DNA of 64,000 bases from Actinoplanes teichomyceticus ATCC 31121 (GCF_003711105.1 NZ_CP023865.1:7919001-7983000); one strand, 5' to 3'. Positions 9,124-17,435 are shown, counted from the stretch's first letter. The notes: a model not told the origin generated them from the sequence alone. Numbers and translations are program-made.

Positions 9124-10125
9124 TCAGCCGGCGGCGAGCGCACCGTCCGAGCTGAGGACCAGACCCACCGAGATGGTGCCCTGCTTCAGGGCGTTCTTGG
9201 TGAGCGGGCCGCCGGCGTCCAGCGTGTCGAACCGGCCGGCCTGGAAGTTGTACGTCGTGACCAGGCCCTGCTGGCACTTGGGCCGCTGCGGGCACTCCGC
9301 CGGGCCGCCCAGCACGGTGGCCGCGCCGGAGCACTTGCTCGCCAGGTCGGAAAGCGTGCTCACGGCGTACTTCTGGGCGAACGCCGTGGTGACGGCGAAC
9401 GCGTTCTGGTCCTGCGCCGTGCTGGGCTTGCCGAAGACCAGGCCGCGCTTGTCCCCGAGAGACTTGAGGGCGGCCACCGTGGCGTCCAGATCGGACGACG
9501 ACGGGTCCGTGGCGTTCTTGTCCACCTTGCCGGACAGGAAGGTCGCCAGGGTCGCGGCATACTCCGGGACGACGGTGATGTCGCCCTTCTCCAGGGCCGG
9601 CTCGTACAGCTCCCGGTTGCCGATCTGCTGGACCTTCACGGTGTAGCCGGCGGCGGTCAGCACGATGCTGTACAGCTCGCCGAGCGTGGCGCTCTCGCTG
9701 AAGTTCGCCGCGCCGACGGTGACCTTGCCGCCCTGGCCCCGGGCGATGCCCGCGGTCAGGTTGTTCGCCGTGGCGAACTCCTGGGCGGCGGCCTTGGACG
9801 ACTTGCGGTCGATGTCGACGGCCTTGTTCAGCTCGATCAGCTTGGCGGTGTCGAGCGCCGCGGACACCCTGTCCAGCGCCGCGATCAGCTCGGCGCTGGC
9901 GGCCTTCTTGTTGACGGCCGGGATGACGTTGTCGGTGTTCTGCAGCTTCTTGTCGTCGGTCAGGACGACCAGCTCGTTCCCGGCGACCGGGGCGCAGCCC
10001 GCACCGCCGGCGGCAGCCGCGGACGGGGGCGCCTCGGTGCCGGAGGAGCCGGCTTCGCCGCAACCGGCAAGAACGACGACGGCCGCGGCGAGGGCGCCGG
10101 CCGTGCGGAGGAGATTCAGATGCAT
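9124..10125 (-). CDS. Glycine betaine/choline-type ABC transporter substrate-binding lipoprotein, circularly permuted
   Basis: 333-residue lipoprotein (lipobox VVLAGC, Cys22) that should capture a quaternary amine such as betaine, choline or carnitine outside the membrane. The two family halves are in swapped order. After a short linker, residues about 48-125 (NELVVLTDDKKLQNTDNVIP ... AAAQEFATANNL) match what is normally the C-terminal end of OpuAC/ProX proteins. The usual N-terminal half (VTVGAANFSESATLGELYS, VVPEYAATLATFL) comes second, and the protein stops at VGLVLSSDGALAAG, exactly where the missing segment would normally follow. The permeases upstream and a divergent ATPase belong to the same importer. 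Two extra cysteines (ECPQRPKC) may form a disulfide. Confidence 0.88.
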   Translation of the reverse strand: MHLNLLRTAGALAAAVVVLAGCGEAGSSGTEAPPSAAAAGGAGCAPVAGNELVVLTDDKKLQNTDNVIPAVNKKAASAELIAALDRVSAALDTAKLIELNKAVDIDRKSSKAAAQEFATANNLTAGIARGQGGKVTVGAANFSESATLGELYSIVLTAAGYTVKVQQIGNRELYEPALEKGDITVVPEYAATLATFLSGKVDKNATDPSSSDLDATVAALKSLGDKRGLVFGKPSTAQDQNAFAVTTAFAQKYAVSTLSDLASKCSGAATVLGGPAECPQRPKCQQGLVTTYNFQAGRFDTLDAGGPLTKNALKQGTISVGLVLSSDGALAAG

Positions 10126-10262
10126 ACTGCCGCCTTCTGTGCCCCGGTGCCGCCCGGGTGGCGGCTCCGCGTGTCCGACGGGCAGCCGGATGCGTGCCCG
10201 CTCTGTGTTTCCGTCATTCCTACCGTGTGGGTATGACAAGATCACCCATTGATGCCGGAGCG

Positions 10263-10979
10263 TTATCCGGTAGTCACCTCCGCGGCCGGCCGGCGTCGCC
10301 CCCGGACCCGCAGCGCCGGTGGGGTGACCAGGCGCTGGAGCAGGGCGAGCAGCCCCTCGACGAGCAGCGCGAGAAGGGCCACGGCCAGGCCGCCGGCGAC
10401 GATCTGGCCGCCGCCGCCGTTGCTCATCCCGAGCCCGAAGCCGGCGCTGATGATCTGCCCCAGGCCGCCGCCGTTGACCAGCGCGGCCAGCGCCGCGGTC
10501 GCCACCACCTGCACCGAGGCGGTCCGCAGCCCGGCGGCGAGATAGGGCACCGCCAGCGGCAGCTCCACCTGGCGCAGCAGCTGCGCCCCGGACAGACCCA
10601 TCCCGCGGCCCGCGTCGCGGATCTCCGGGTCCACCGACCGCAGCCCGGTGTACGCGTTCGCCAGCAGCGGCGGCACCGCGAAGACCGCGAGGGCGACCAC
10701 GACCGGCGGCTTGCCGAAGCCGAGCGGGGTCAGCGGCAGGATGGTCAGCAGCGCCAGGGTCGGGATGGCCAGGGTGAGGTTGGCGACCGTGACCACGGCC
10801 CCGCCGCCCCGGCCGCGGTGCCCGAGCCAGATGCCCAGCGGCCAGCCCACCGCGCAGCCCAGCAGCACCGCCCACAGGCTGATCACCAGGTGCTCGGTGA
10901 GCCGGTCGAGCAGTCCGCCGGGGTTCGTCCAGTTGAGCGGGTCGTTGAGCCAGACGATGCCCTCGTTGAAGTAGTTCAT
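10263..10979 (-). CDS. Quaternary-amine ABC transporter permease (ProW/OpuC type) 1
   Basis: 238-residue inner-membrane permease with about six hydrophobic segments. The cytoplasmic EAA-type coupling loop reads EIRDAGRGMGLSGAQLLRQVELPLAVP, a typical BPD_transp_1 sequence that docks on the ATPase. A glycine-rich segment (VNGGGLGQIISAG) precedes the last helices, as in ProW/OpuCB. Follows the second permease by 19 bases on the same strand and precedes the binding-protein gene by about 137 bases. Confidence 0.9.
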   Translation of the reverse strand: MNYFNEGIVWLNDPLNWTNPGGLLDRLTEHLVISLWAVLLGCAVGWPLGIWLGHRGRGGGAVVTVANLTLAIPTLALLTILPLTPLGFGKPPVVVALAVFAVPPLLANAYTGLRSVDPEIRDAGRGMGLSGAQLLRQVELPLAVPYLAAGLRTASVQVVATAALAALVNGGGLGQIISAGFGLGMSNGGGGQIVAGGLAVALLALLVEGLLALLQRLVTPPALRVRGRRRPAAEVTTG

Positions 10980-10998
10980 GCCGCCCCTCCGCGGTCGC

Positions 10999-11721
10999 TC
11001 ATGCCGCCCGTCCCCGGGTCCACGGCGTCAGCAGCCGGCCGACCCCGGCCAGCAGCAGGTCGAGCACCAGCGCCAGAGCGACGCAGAGCAGCGCCCCGGT
11101 GAGGATCTCCGCCCGGTAGAAGTTGTTCCGGAACCCGCCCAGGATCAGGTCGCCCAGGCCGCCCTGGCCGATCAGCGAGCCGACCGTGACCAGCGCCACG
11201 GTCGAGACGGTGGCGAGGCGGAGCCCGGTGAGGATGCCGGGGAGCGCGAGCGGCAGCTCGACCCGCAGCAGCCGCCCGAACCGGCCGTACCCCATGCCGG
11301 TCGCCGCCTCGACGACCTCGGGCGGCACCTGGGTGAGTCCGGCCAGCGAGTTGCGGACCAACACCAGCAACGCGTACAGCACCAGGGCGATCAGCACCGA
11401 GGTGGTGCTGGTGGTGCCCACCAGCGGGGCCAGCAAGGACAGCAGCGCCAGCGACGGAATCGTGTAGAGGATGCCGGACAGTGCAAGAATCGGCGCGGTC
11501 AGCGGTTTGATCCAGTAGGCGATCACCGCGAGCGGCACGGCGACGACCAGGGCGATGAGCACGGTCTGCGCGGTCAGCTCGGCGTGGAAGCGCAGGGCGG
11601 TGCCGATCGCGTCGGCGTTCTCGTGGACGTACCGCCAGGAGAACCACGGATTCCCCGGGCCGTCATCGGCTGGTGCGGCCACCGGCGTCAACGATGCCGG
11701 GCCCCAGGACAGGAGAGACAT
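10999..11721 (-). CDS. Quaternary-amine ABC transporter permease (ProW/OpuC type) 2
   Basis: 240-residue permease with an N-terminal periplasmic stretch (NPWFSWRYVHENADAIG), then about six membrane segments, including ILYTIPSLALLSLLAPLVG. The coupling loop is EVVEAATGMGYGRFGRLLRVELPLALP, followed by IGQGGLGDLILGG. Pairs with the 238-residue permease as a heterodimer. ATG 11721 lies only two bases from the GTG of the divergent ATPase gene, leaving no room for a conventional promoter between them. No Shine-Dalgarno sequence precedes it; GTG 11682 is a possible later start but also lacks one. Confidence 0.88.
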   Translation of the reverse strand: MSLLSWGPASLTPVAAPADDGPGNPWFSWRYVHENADAIGTALRFHAELTAQTVLIALVVAVPLAVIAYWIKPLTAPILALSGILYTIPSLALLSLLAPLVGTTSTTSVLIALVLYALLVLVRNSLAGLTQVPPEVVEAATGMGYGRFGRLLRVELPLALPGILTGLRLATVSTVALVTVGSLIGQGGLGDLILGGFRNNFYRAEILTGALLCVALALVLDLLLAGVGRLLTPWTRGRAA

Positions 11722-11723
11722 AC

Positions 11724-12701
11724 GTGGACGCTACCGCGGCATCGATCAATCTGGTGGACGTCGGCAAGGTGTACCCGGACGGCACGGTCGCCGTCGACGG
11801 GTTCAGCCTGGAGGTGCGCGCCGGTGAGCTGGCCGTGCTGATCGGCGCCTCCGGCTCCGGCAAGTCCACCATCCTGCGCATGATCAACCGGCTCATCGAA
11901 CCGACCCGCGGGACCATCACCATCGATGGCCGCAACGTCCTGGAGCAGGACCCGGTGCGGCTGCGCCGGCAGATCGGTTACGTGATCCAGAACGTCGGGC
12001 TGTTCCCGCACCAGACCGTCCGGGCCAATGTCGGCACGGTCGCCCGCCTGCTCGGCTGGGACCGCAGGCGGATCAGCGAGCGGGCGGACGAGCTGCTGGA
12101 GATGGTCGGGCTGGACCCGGCCCGGTACGCCAGGCGGTACCCGCACGAACTCTCCGGCGGCCAGCGGCAGCGGGTCGGGGTGGCCCGGGCCCTCGCCGCG
12201 GACCCGCTGGTGCTGCTGATGGACGAGCCGTTCTCCGCGGTCGACCCGATCGTGCGGGCCCGCCTGCAGGAGGAGTTCCTGCGCCTGCAGGCCACCGTGC
12301 GCAAGACGATCGTGCTGGTCACGCACGACATCGACGAGGCGATCCGGATGGGCGACCGGATCGCGGTGCTGGCCGACGGCGGCCGCCTGCTGCAGTACGC
12401 GACGCCGGGCGAGCTGCTCAGCCGCCCGGCGTCCACGCAGGTGCGCGACTTCGTCGGCGCGGACCGGGGCATCCGCCGCCTGGCGGTGACCCCGGTCCGG
12501 GACGTGATGACCGCACCGGACAGCGCGGCCGTCGACGGCCGGCCCACCGTGGACGTGTCCGCCACGCTGCACGACGCGCTCGCCGTGATGCTGACCGAGG
12601 ACACCCCGGCCGTGCTGGTCACAGAGGACGGGAACCCGGTCGGTCAGGTCACCCGTGCAGCCGTCTTCGAGGCCCCCGTACCGAAAACCACCCCGGTCTG
12701 A
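11724..12701 (+). CDS. Quaternary-amine ABC transporter ATP-binding protein (ProV/OpuCA type)
   Basis: 325-residue ATPase energising the betaine-type importer encoded divergently. Walker A GASGSGKST at residues 41-49, Q-loop in VIQNVGLFPHQT, signature LSGGQRQRVGVARALA, Walker B VLLMDEPFSAVDP and switch histidine in VTHDIDEA. The C-terminal 70 residues (VRDVMTAPDSA ... VLVTEDGNPVGQVTRAAVF) look like a single CBS-type module, as in osmosensing OpuA/OpuC ATPases where CBS pairs sense ionic strength. GTG 11724 is chosen because AGGAG at 11711-11715 is well spaced; a longer start at 11673 would run inside the divergent gene. Confidence 0.93.
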   Translation: MDATAASINLVDVGKVYPDGTVAVDGFSLEVRAGELAVLIGASGSGKSTILRMINRLIEPTRGTITIDGRNVLEQDPVRLRRQIGYVIQNVGLFPHQTVRANVGTVARLLGWDRRRISERADELLEMVGLDPARYARRYPHELSGGQRQRVGVARALAADPLVLLMDEPFSAVDPIVRARLQEEFLRLQATVRKTIVLVTHDIDEAIRMGDRIAVLADGGRLLQYATPGELLSRPASTQVRDFVGADRGIRRLAVTPVRDVMTAPDSAAVDGRPTVDVSATLHDALAVMLTEDTPAVLVTEDGNPVGQVTRAAVFEAPVPKTTPV

Positions 12702-12764
12702 TCCCGGCCGGCTCTCCCCGTTCCGTTCCGCCCCGACCGCGGCCGGCAACGCCTGTCGCCCGGC

Positions 12765-12824
12765 GATGACGGGAGCGCCGGAAACGGTGAACGAAGCGGC
12801 ACCGTTTCCGGCGCTCCCGTCATC
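12765..12824. terminator. Bidirectional terminator: perfect 25-base-pair hairpin
   Basis: Arms 12765-12789 and 12800-12824 are exact reverse complements of 25 bases around a 10-base loop. It lies between the convergent ATPase gene (ends 12701) and the membrane protein gene (ends 12875). No U-run follows, as is usual in high-GC actinobacteria. Confidence 0.88.
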
Positions 12825-12874
12825 GGCTCAACGGGGCGACATGCCGCCGGGCGAAGCGCGGCGGACGAACCCGG

Positions 12875-13357
12875 TCAAGCCCGTCCGCCCAGACTGGCGA
12901 GGCCGACGATCCAGCCGACGAAAAGGCCGTACTGGGCGCCGCTGCCGGCGGACTGGAATGCGGCCAGCAGGGACGGGTTGCTGAGGAAGAGCGTGGCGAG
13001 CAGGGCGGCGAACCCGCCCGCGAAGACGTACGCGGCCCAGCCGGCGAAGAACTGGCTGATCGTCCCGCGCGCCCGGGCGAGCTGCGAGCCGGGCAGCAGC
13101 AGGAGGAAGACCAGGGTCAGCAGGACGACCAGGATCGCCTTGAGATCGCCGACCACCACGTCGCGCAGCGAGTCGGCGGTGTCGAACTGCCAGGCCGGCC
13201 AGTTCAGCAGGCGCAGCCACCAGCCGCCGGCGGTGTTCGCGTCGGTGGTGTCCATGGCCCAGTCGCCGTACCAGGGGCTGCCGAAGACCAGAACGAGTAT
13301 GAGCGCGGCGAGCGTGCCCGCGCCGGGTGCGGTCTTGTATCTGTTGCCGAGAGCCAT
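12875..13357 (-). CDS. Small membrane protein, function unknown
   Basis: 160 residues with about four hydrophobic segments: near 15-30 (LAALILVLVFGSPWYG), 75-93 (AILVVLLTLVFLLLLPG), 107-126 (WAAYVFAGGFAALLATLFL) and 140-157 (YGLFVGWIVGLASLGG). Between the first two is a tryptophan-rich extracytoplasmic loop (GGWWLRLLNWPAWQFDTADS). I do not recognise the family. It is followed downstream by the large hairpin terminator and preceded by another small unknown gene on the same strand. Confidence 0.75.
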   Translation of the reverse strand: MALGNRYKTAPGAGTLAALILVLVFGSPWYGDWAMDTTDANTAGGWWLRLLNWPAWQFDTADSLRDVVVGDLKAILVVLLTLVFLLLLPGSQLARARGTISQFFAGWAAYVFAGGFAALLATLFLSNPSLLAAFQSAGSGAQYGLFVGWIVGLASLGGRA

Positions 13358-13405
13358 GGCCGCGCTATTTCCCGGCCCGCCGACGGGCTCAAACGACAGG
13401 CGTCA

Positions 13406-13699
13406 CTACTTGCTGAGGTAGTCGATGAAGGCGGCCCGCAGCAGCGGCTCGTGCGCGCCGAGGTCGCGTCCTTCCAGCTCACGCCAGAGCGCGACGGCCT
13501 CGTCGACGGTCGGCCCGATCGAGTGCGGCGCGCCGTCGAGCGAGGCGGCCTCGTCGGCGTCCGGCAGGTGCTTGAGCACCGACCAGAAGAAACGGACGTC
13601 ACGCTGCTCGCGGGCCTTGGCGAAGGCGCGCTCGCGCAGCTCTTCGGTGGGCAGGGCGTCCAGTTCGGCGAAGCCGGGCGTGGTCATGTCCGAAAGCAT
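13406..13699 (-). CDS. Small conserved-looking cytosolic protein, function unknown
   Basis: 97 residues (93 if ATG 13687 is used). Soluble, acidic and mostly helical by composition: TEELRERAFAKAREQRDVRFFWSVLKHLP, then VDEAVALWRELEGRD. No signal peptide or membrane segment and no motif I recognise. Its start lies four bases from the stop of the upstream membrane protein gene (13704), so the two are probably one operon. Confidence 0.72.
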   Translation of the reverse strand: MLSDMTTPGFAELDALPTEELRERAFAKAREQRDVRFFWSVLKHLPDADEAASLDGAPHSIGPTVDEAVALWRELEGRDLGAHEPLLRAAFIDYLSK

Positions 13700-13703
13700 A
13701 CTT

Positions 13704-14930
13704 TCAGCGGCTGGCGTTCCACGGACCGTCGTCCCAACGGTCGCCGCGCGCGGCCGGGGTGTTCCAGGTCTCCGGCAGGGTCGGCGACCAGGTGCTGAGT
13801 CCGGTGGACGGCGCGGCGTTCCAGTCCTGGACGGTGGCGGCGCGGGCCAGCCGACCGTACGACTCGACGACCCGGGTGGCGATCAGGCCGGCGACCACCA
13901 CCGAGCCGGCGATCGCGAAGAGCGAGATGTCCAGCTCCCTGCGGCTCTGGTAGTCCAGGAACAGGGTCAGCCCGATGACCGCGAAGAGCGTGCCGAAGAT
14001 CCCGCCGCGCCGGCCGAACGCGCTGGTCCCGCCGAGCAGCGCCAGGCCCAGCCCGATGCCGGTCCACTCCAGCCCGGTGCCGGGCCGGATCGGACCGGCG
14101 GCCTGTCCGGCCAGTATCGTCCCGGCCCCGGCCGCGAAGACCGCGGACAGCATCAACGCGACCAGCACCGGCAGGACGACCGCGGCGCCGCGCCGACCGG
14201 CCGGGTCGCCGACCGGGCGCATCCGGCCCAGGAAGCGGCGCACCGGCCCGATCGCGCCCAGCACGCCGCCGAGCACGGCGAGGATCGCGAAGCCGCCGAA
14301 GAGTACGAAGGCGCGGTCGGTGGGCTGCCAGTCGCCCTGCACCGCGACCGGGGCGACGCGCAACTGGTCGAAGGTGATCACCGCGAACCCGGCGGCCAGG
14401 GTGGCCGCCCAGCCCGGCACGTGCAGCACGAGCACCAGCAGGCCGACGATCAGGCCACCGGCGGCCGCGATGATCAGGGCCGGGACCAGCGCCCGGAGCG
14501 TGCCGTCGTCGCTGTTCTCGGCGAACTGGAACTCGGCGGCCAGCACGATCGGGCCGATCGCCAGGTTGGGCACCCCGGCGCGCAGTGACAGACCGGCGCC
14601 GAGTGTGATCAGGCCGATCGCCGCCCCGGTGACCAGCAGGCCGTCCAGGGCGGGCCGCTGCAGGGCGGCGGCGTCCTCGCGCCAGAGCAGGAAGCCGAGC
14701 ACCCCGGCGACGACCAGGAGCACGACCTCCCAGCCCAGGTGCACGCCGAGCCGGTCGCGGCCGTCGTCCTCGGCGGGCGCGGGCGAGGCGGTCACCGGCG
14801 CGGACAACGACTCATCGAGGGTGCCGCCGCCCGCCGTGTCGTCGAACTGGACGCGACGGCGGTACGCGGCCGGGTCGGTCTCCCCGGTGCTCTCGCCGGG
14901 ACGACGGATCGTCGTGTCGTCGTACGCCAT
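13704..14930 (-). CDS. Orphan permease-like membrane protein (BPD_transp_2-like fold)
   Basis: 408 residues. A cytosolic Asp/Pro-rich N terminus of about 65 residues precedes about nine hydrophobic segments, and a soluble Trp-rich tail of about 55 residues ends TWNTPAARGDRWDDGPWNASR. Segments GAAIGLITLGAGLSLRAGVPNLAIG and LLGGTSAFGRRGGIFGTLFAVIGL recall ribose/sugar ABC permeases (the 'GG.DLSVG' and 'GGTSLFGG.G...GT..G' signatures), but no ATPase or binding-protein gene is nearby. In M. tuberculosis a membrane protein gene also sits between the fol and pan genes; whether it is orthologous is unknown. Possibly a permease-derived protein with another role. Confidence 0.7.
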   Translation of the reverse strand: MAYDDTTIRRPGESTGETDPAAYRRRVQFDDTAGGGTLDESLSAPVTASPAPAEDDGRDRLGVHLGWEVVLLVVAGVLGFLLWREDAAALQRPALDGLLVTGAAIGLITLGAGLSLRAGVPNLAIGPIVLAAEFQFAENSDDGTLRALVPALIIAAAGGLIVGLLVLVLHVPGWAATLAAGFAVITFDQLRVAPVAVQGDWQPTDRAFVLFGGFAILAVLGGVLGAIGPVRRFLGRMRPVGDPAGRRGAAVVLPVLVALMLSAVFAAGAGTILAGQAAGPIRPGTGLEWTGIGLGLALLGGTSAFGRRGGIFGTLFAVIGLTLFLDYQSRRELDISLFAIAGSVVVAGLIATRVVESYGRLARAATVQDWNAAPSTGLSTWSPTLPETWNTPAARGDRWDDGPWNASR

Positions 14931-15057
14931 GGTCCGCGCCTCCTTACGCCTCCACGAGCGGTTCGAGGCGCACGCTACTCCCGGACAGGCCGCCCGCCGC
15001 AGAGGATACGGACGCGAGACGGCCTGGAGTTCACGCCCCGGAAGCCTGCGACGCGCG

Positions 15058-15591
15058 TCAACGCCCGCCGGCCGGGCGGTCGGAGTCGTCGTCCTGCCGG
15101 TCCGGCCGGTGCGGCACCCGGCAGGACCGTTCCAGCCAGAGCGCGGCGCCGACCAGCGCGCCCGCCGCGACCAGCGTGGTGGCCACGGTCGGCACGTCCG
15201 ACCGGGCGGCGTCGGTGGGCTCCAGCACCAGCCACGCCAGCACGCCGGCGGAGAAGCCCGCGGTCAGCGCGCCGACCAGCGACGACGCCTTGGCCAGCGC
15301 GACGTAGCGGGCCACCAGCAGCGGCTCCACCGGGGGCGCACCGGGCTTGCGCTGGATCCGGGCGCTGGTGTTCTGCGCCAGGTAGGCCTCGGTGAGGGTC
15401 AGCGCGACCAGCACGACCGCCGCCGTCCAGGGCAGCGGGGCGACCCGGTAGAAGAACTGGTTGTAGCCGAGCAGCAGCCAGCCCAGGGCGGCCCCGACCA
15501 GCGCGGCCAGCACCAGAGCCGAGGCACTCGTCGGCTGCAGTGACGGGTCGGTCCGGCGCCCGCCGGGGGCGTCGTCGGGGTTGGCGCTCAC
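15058..15591 (-). CDS. DUF3180 membrane protein
   Basis: 177 residues with four hydrophobic segments in two pairs, including ASALVLAALVGAALGWLLLGY, APLPWTAAVVLVALTLTEAYLA and PTVATTLVAAGALVGAALWLE. Between the pairs is the family block RIQRKPGAPPVEPLLVARYVALAKASS. GTG 15591 overlaps the folK stop by four bases (GTGA). The gene follows folK in many actinobacteria (Rv3605c in M. tuberculosis, from memory); function unknown. Confidence 0.88.
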   Translation of the reverse strand: MSANPDDAPGGRRTDPSLQPTSASALVLAALVGAALGWLLLGYNQFFYRVAPLPWTAAVVLVALTLTEAYLAQNTSARIQRKPGAPPVEPLLVARYVALAKASSLVGALTAGFSAGVLAWLVLEPTDAARSDVPTVATTLVAAGALVGAALWLERSCRVPHRPDRQDDDSDRPAGGR

Positions 15592-16115
15592 GTCGTCGAC
15601 TCTAGCGACAGATCCGGACGTGGCGTCATCGCGGCGACATCCCCAGCGAGTTCCGGCGCGTTCAGCAGCGCGGCGAGCGGACCGTGCCCGGGCAGCTCGC
15701 CGTCGGCCTCCAGGTCGAGCCACGGGCGCAGCACGAACGCGCGCAGGTGCGCACGCGGATGCGGCAGGGTCAGGTAGGGATCGTCGCTGACCACCGGACG
15801 GCCGTCGGCGTCCCACACGGCGATCACGTCGACGTCCAGGGTGCGCGGTCCGAACCGGCGCGCCGGGTCCCGCTCGCGGCCCGCGGCCGCCTCACAGGCG
15901 CGGGCCCGCTCCAGCCAGTCGCGCGGGGCGGCGGCGGGATCCGCCGCGAGGACCACGGCATTGAGGTACGACGGCTGCTCCGTGTCGCCCCACGGCGGCG
16001 TCTCGTAGACCCCGGAGACGTGCCGGACGCACCGGCCGAGCACGGCCACCGCCGTGCGCAGGTGCGCCGCCCGGTCGCCCAGGTTGCTCCCGATCGCCAG
16101 CACGGCCCGGCTCAT
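15588..16115 (-). CDS. folK: 2-amino-4-hydroxy-6-hydroxymethyldihydropteridine pyrophosphokinase
   Basis: HPPK transfers pyrophosphate from ATP to 6-hydroxymethyl-dihydropterin, making the substrate of FolP. The 175-residue protein has the N-terminal AIGSNLGDRAAHLR, pterin-binding YETPPWGDTEQPSYLNAVV, RFGPRTLDVDVIA with the two metal-binding aspartates, and LPHPRAHLRAFVLRPWLDL. Starts at ATG 16115, overlapping the folB stop by four bases. Part of folP-folB-folK-DUF3180. Confidence 0.97.
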   Translation of the reverse strand: MSRAVLAIGSNLGDRAAHLRTAVAVLGRCVRHVSGVYETPPWGDTEQPSYLNAVVLAADPAAAPRDWLERARACEAAAGRERDPARRFGPRTLDVDVIAVWDADGRPVVSDDPYLTLPHPRAHLRAFVLRPWLDLEADGELPGHGPLAALLNAPELAGDVAAMTPRPDLSLESTT

Positions 16116-16477
16116 GCCGCACGCTCCCGGCGCAGGGTCACCGCGACGTCGGCGAACTCGTGCGGGATCGGGGCCTGCGGCTTGTGCACGGTGACCTCGG
16201 CGGCGGTCACCCGGGGGTCGCCCAGACAGACGTCGAGCAGCCGGTCGGCCAGGCGTTCCAGCAGGTTGACGGGCTCGCCGGTGAGCACCGCGACCAGCGC
16301 GGTGGCCAGTTCGCCGTAGTGCACGGTGTCGGTGACGTCGTCGGTCGCGGCGGCCCGGCTCAGGTCCAGGTCGAGCCGGACGTCGACGAGGAAGTCCTGG
16401 CCCTGCTCGCGCTCGAAGTCGTACACCCCGTGCCGGCCGCGGGCGCGCAGCCCGGTCAGCGTGATCCGTCCGTTCAC
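16112..16477 (-). CDS. folB: Dihydroneopterin aldolase
   Basis: Converts dihydroneopterin to 6-hydroxymethyl-dihydropterin and glycolaldehyde in folate synthesis. 121 residues: LRARGRHGVYDFEREQGQDF near the N terminus, then DTVHYGELA, EPVNLLERLADRLL with the catalytic region, and VTVHKPQAPIPHEFADVAV. GTG 16477 is preceded by GAGGAG at ideal spacing, which decides the start against the longer frame. Translationally coupled to folK. Confidence 0.96.
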   Translation of the reverse strand: MNGRITLTGLRARGRHGVYDFEREQGQDFLVDVRLDLDLSRAAATDDVTDTVHYGELATALVAVLTGEPVNLLERLADRLLDVCLGDPRVTAAEVTVHKPQAPIPHEFADVAVTLRRERAA

Positions 16478-16550
16478 GATTCTCCTCCTCTGGCTCGGTT
16501 CCACGTCAGCTCGGCCCCGGCCCGGGGGCGGGCAGCCCGAGGTCGTACCT

Positions 16551-17429
16551 CTAGTTCCTGGTGAGTCGCGGCGACCCGGTGGCGCGCCACACGGCCAGGG
16601 CGTCGGCGGTCTCGCGCACCTCGTGGACCCGGACACCCCAGGCGCCGGCGGCGACGGCCAGCAGTGAGGTGGCGAGGGTGGCCGCCTCGCGGCCGGACAC
16701 CGGTCGCGGCGTGCCGTCCGGTCCGGCCAGCAGGCGGCCCAGGTAGGTCTTGCGGCTGGCGGCGAAGAGCACCGGGTGGCCGAGGTCGACCAGGACGTCC
16801 AGGTGGGCGCTGAGCGCCCAGTTGTGTTCCGCGGTCTTGGCGAAGCCCAGACCCGGGTCGAGGACGATCCGGGTGGGGTCGACGCCGGCCGCGACGGCCG
16901 CGTCCACGCGGGCCCGCAACTCGTCGCGCACCTCGGTGACCACGTCGCGGTAGTGGGCGAGCCGCTGCATGTCCCGGGAGTGGCCGCGCCAGTGCATGAG
17001 GATCCACGGGCAGCCGGCCGCCGCCGCGACCGCGGCCATCCCCGGGTCGGCCAGCCCGCCGGAGACGTCGTTGATCATCACCGCACCGGCCGCCAGGGCG
17101 GCCTCGGCCACGGCGGCGCGGGTGGTGTCGATGCTCAGCGGCACCCCGGCGGCGGCGAGACGCTCGATCACCGGTACCACCCGGGCGGTCTCGGTGGCGG
17201 CGTCGACGCGTTCCGCGCCGGGGCGGGTGGACTCGCCGCCGACATCGACGATGTCCGCGCCCTGACGGAACAGCGACATGCCATGTTCCACCGCGGCGTC
17301 GAGGTCGGCGTAGCGCCCGCCGTCGGAGAAGGAGTCCGGCGTGACATTGAGGACACCCATCACGACCGGGTGATCCGTGTGGAGCAGTTCAGCGCCGATG
17401 ACCTGGGCTTCTGTCGACGAAGTCAGCAC
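16551..17429 (-). CDS. folP: Dihydropteroate synthase
   Basis: Condenses the pterin pyrophosphate with p-aminobenzoate to dihydropteroate; target of sulfonamides. 292 residues with VMGVLNVTPDSFSDGG near residue 23, ADIVDVGGESTRPGAE, SIDTTRAAVAEAAL, MINDVSGG, ILMHWRG, VLDPGLGFAKTAEHN and FAASRKTYLG. Starts at GTG 17429, with no Shine-Dalgarno sequence but a TACTCT box 6 bases upstream. In M. tuberculosis folE directly precedes folP; here the two are 13 kb apart. Confidence 0.97.
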   Translation of the reverse strand: MLTSSTEAQVIGAELLHTDHPVVMGVLNVTPDSFSDGGRYADLDAAVEHGMSLFRQGADIVDVGGESTRPGAERVDAATETARVVPVIERLAAAGVPLSIDTTRAAVAEAALAAGAVMINDVSGGLADPGMAAVAAAAGCPWILMHWRGHSRDMQRLAHYRDVVTEVRDELRARVDAAVAAGVDPTRIVLDPGLGFAKTAEHNWALSAHLDVLVDLGHPVLFAASRKTYLGRLLAGPDGTPRPVSGREAATLATSLLAVAAGAWGVRVHEVRETADALAVWRATGSPRLTRN

Positions 17430-17435
17430 GCGTCG

